Shown here: positions 5,333 through 6,698 of the stretch, piece by piece | How positions within the stretch are numbered: position 1 is the first letter of the stretch | Layout of the letters: the number at the start of each line of letters is the position of its first letter | The notes under the pieces: model-generated | Databases searched by the model: none | What the model saw: the letters and a program-made list of their open reading frames with translations, nothing else | Told to the model about the DNA's origin: nothing | Assembly: GCA_026993275.1 (NCBI GenBank) | Contig: JALWUB010000182.1 | Span: forward strand, 1 to 6,698 | DNA from: Robiginitomaculum sp. | Lineage (GTDB): Bacteria; Pseudomonadota; Alphaproteobacteria; Caulobacterales; Maricaulaceae | Direction: 5' to 3' | Length of the DNA stretch: 6,698 bases | Made by a program: the position numbers and the translations under genes

Positions 5333-6698
5333 TGGTACTGGATACCGGCGCTGACCGTCAGCGGCGGCGCGTAAAAGGCGCTGTAGGCGCTGTCCACGCC
5401 AAGCTGGCTGGGGGTAACGAAATTGTAATAGGCGACGCGGGTGCGCTCGTCGGACAGGTTCTTGCCCACCAGGCTGAACTGCCAGTGCCCGCTGGCGCTG
5501 GTCCAGATCAGGCTGGCGTCAAACCGTGTCGAGCTGTCCGGGTCGAGCTTGGGGCCGCCATTGGGAAACAGCGGGTTGACCCCGGGGGCAAAGCCTGGCG
5601 CCGGCTTGTTGAATATGAAATAGCTGTCGCGATAGGAGACGGTGCCGCGCAGGGCGATGCTGCCCGCATCATTGGGCAGGTCCGTGCTGAAATTGAGCGA
5701 CAGGCTGCCTGTGAAGTCCGGCGTGTTCTGCACCACGAACTGGTCCGCCACATTGACGCCGCCAGAGAGGATTTCGCGGATATTGGCATCGATATAGCCC
5801 ATGGTGAAATCCAGGCTCCACTGGTCGGTGAAGTGCGCCGTGCCTTCCAGTTCGGCGCCCTTGTAACGCGATTTGCCGGCATTGAAGACGCCGCTGACAA
5901 AGGTGTCATTGACGCCGTCGCCATCGGTATCCGCGCCTTGCTGGACGGTGATCTGCTGATCCTTGTAATTGGCCAGGAAGAGGGCGGAGCTGAAGGTCAG
6001 GGCGCCGTCGAGCAGCTGTCCCTTGGCGCCAAGCTCGTAATTGTCCACGCTTTCCGGGCCAAAGCCGACCGACACCAGCGGGCTGACGGCGGCATTGCCG
6101 CGCGGATCAAAGCCGCCGGACTTGAAGCCCTGGGAGAAGCTGGCATAGAGGTTGAGCGCATCGCTGGCGGCCAGGTTGAGCGAGACGCGGGGGGTGAACT
6201 TGTCGTCGGTGCGCGAGGGCCGGATATTGGTGTCGGTGGCCAGCAGGATGGCCGCCGGATTGCCGGAAAAGCTGCCGCTGCCATTGCCCAGCCAGCGCTG
6301 GCGCACAATCGACGCGGTGGTCTTGTCCGAGGTATAGCGCCCGCCCAGCGACACGCTCCACCGCTCGTCGAGATTGATGGTCACGTCGCCATAGGCCGAA
6401 TAGCTCTTGCTGTCGACATCGCCGGAATTGAACAGGGTGAAGCCCAGTCCCGGCACCAGATTGGTGAGGATCACATCGAAGGCGCCGCTGGCATTGCCGT
6501 CCAGATAATAAAGGCCGAAAACACCGGACATGCGCCCGGTATCGAACAGCAATTGCAGTTCCTGGGTGAACTGCCAGTCATCATAATAGGCCGGCACGTC
6601 AAAATCCTTGACCGGCAGGCCGTCAAAGTCGATGGGGGTTTGCGAATTGCCCTCGCGATAGGCGGTGATGGACTTGAGGGTGAACTGGTCTGTCAGGT
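5326..6698 (-). CDS. TonB-dependent receptor, C-terminal barrel part (N terminus beyond window)
   Basis: Outer-membrane TonB-dependent receptor; 456 residues are visible and the frame stays open to the right edge. The visible part begins LTDQFTLKSITAYREGNSQTP, the first barrel strand after the plug in this family, so the signal peptide, TonB box and plug lie beyond 6698. A GTG at 6597 is an internal valine, not a start. Barrel landmarks follow: YSAYGDVTINLDERWSVSLGGRYTSD, then TPRVSLNLAASDALNLYASFSQGFKSGGFDPRGN, then ENYELG-like DNYELGAKGQL. The C terminus is LVGKNLSDERTRVAYYNF with a final aromatic Tyr (QYHY) for barrel assembly. One extracellular-loop candidate contains DTDGDGVND (5905-5931), a calcium-binding-like repeat. 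Substrate unknown: iron chelates, haem, carbohydrates or aromatic compounds are all possible for this iron-complex receptor class. It converges with tetR, overlapping it by 7 bp. Confidence 0.93.
   Translation of the reverse strand, partial: LTDQFTLKSITAYREGNSQTPIDFDGLPVKDFDVPAYYDDWQFTQELQLLFDTGRMSGVFGLYYLDGNASGAFDVILTNLVPGLGFTLFNSGDVDSKSYSAYGDVTINLDERWSVSLGGRYTSDKTTASIVRQRWLGNGSGSFSGNPAAILLATDTNIRPSRTDDKFTPRVSLNLAASDALNLYASFSQGFKSGGFDPRGNAAVSPLVSVGFGPESVDNYELGAKGQLLDGALTFSSALFLANYKDQQITVQQGADTDGDGVNDTFVSGVFNAGKSRYKGAELEGTAHFTDQWSLDFTMGYIDANIREILSGGVNVADQFVVQNTPDFTGSLSLNFSTDLPNDAGSIALRGTVSYRDSYFIFNKPAPGFAPGVNPLFPNGGPKLDPDSSTRFDASLIWTSASGHWQFSLVGKNLSDERTRVAYYNFVTPSQLGVDSAYSAFYAPPLTVSAGIQYHY

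Noticed and set aside
5349..5363. CGCTGA/TCAGCG hairpin just downstream of tetR as a terminator
   Set aside because: The stem is only 6 bp, is not followed by a T run and lies within the receptor coding sequence.
5326..6597. Receptor gene taken as complete from the GTG at 6597
   Set aside because: The frame continues to the window edge with typical receptor sequence (LKSITAYREG), and a protein from 6597 would lack signal peptide, TonB box and plug.

Overview
The window is GC-rich bacterial DNA, and its protein families point to a Gram-negative, most likely an alphaproteobacterium. Two TonB-dependent outer-membrane receptors show an outer membrane. One of them carries the LKSITAYR and QGFKSGGF motifs common in Caulobacterales/Sphingomonadales-type receptors. 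The taxonomic placement is inference; no rRNA or marker gene is present.

Left part (1-3527, all minus strand, read from right to left): a vitamin B12 uptake operon under a cobalamin riboswitch. A likely promoter (3499-3527) fires into the riboswitch (3318-3492), which is followed by a leader of about 115 nt with several stem-loops. Then come btuB (outer-membrane cobalamin receptor, TTG start at 3202), btuF (periplasmic cobalamin-binding protein) and btuC (inner-membrane permease, cut by the window edge). The three genes overlap (26 bp and 4 bp), so they are probably co-transcribed and translationally coupled. BtuB brings cobalamin across the outer membrane, BtuF captures it in the periplasm, and BtuC (with an ATPase expected beyond position 1) moves it into the cytoplasm. 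When cytosolic cobalamin is high, the riboswitch is expected to shut the operon down.

Middle part (3563-5332): a divergent pair, an alpha/beta hydrolase on the minus strand and a TetR-family repressor on the plus strand. The 219-bp gap between their start codons holds a consensus TATAAT box for the hydrolase. An 18-bp perfect palindrome overlaps its last base and covers the predicted transcription start. This is the arrangement expected if the TetR protein represses the hydrolase. The rest of the gap holds a small 6-bp stem-loop followed by five T, and a run of eight C.

Right part (5326-6698, minus strand): the C-terminal two thirds or so of a second TonB-dependent receptor, convergent with tetR and overlapping its stop codon by 7 bp. 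Its substrate cannot be read from the sequence, and its plug domain lies outside the window.

I see no mobile element, CRISPR array, tRNA or rRNA. No stretch longer than about 300 bases lacks an assigned feature; the longest gene-free stretch (3203-3562) is almost entirely the btuB promoter, riboswitch and leader. I do not recognise a wholly new system. The most informative items are the palindrome/promoter architecture at the hydrolase and the riboswitch with its variant core bases.
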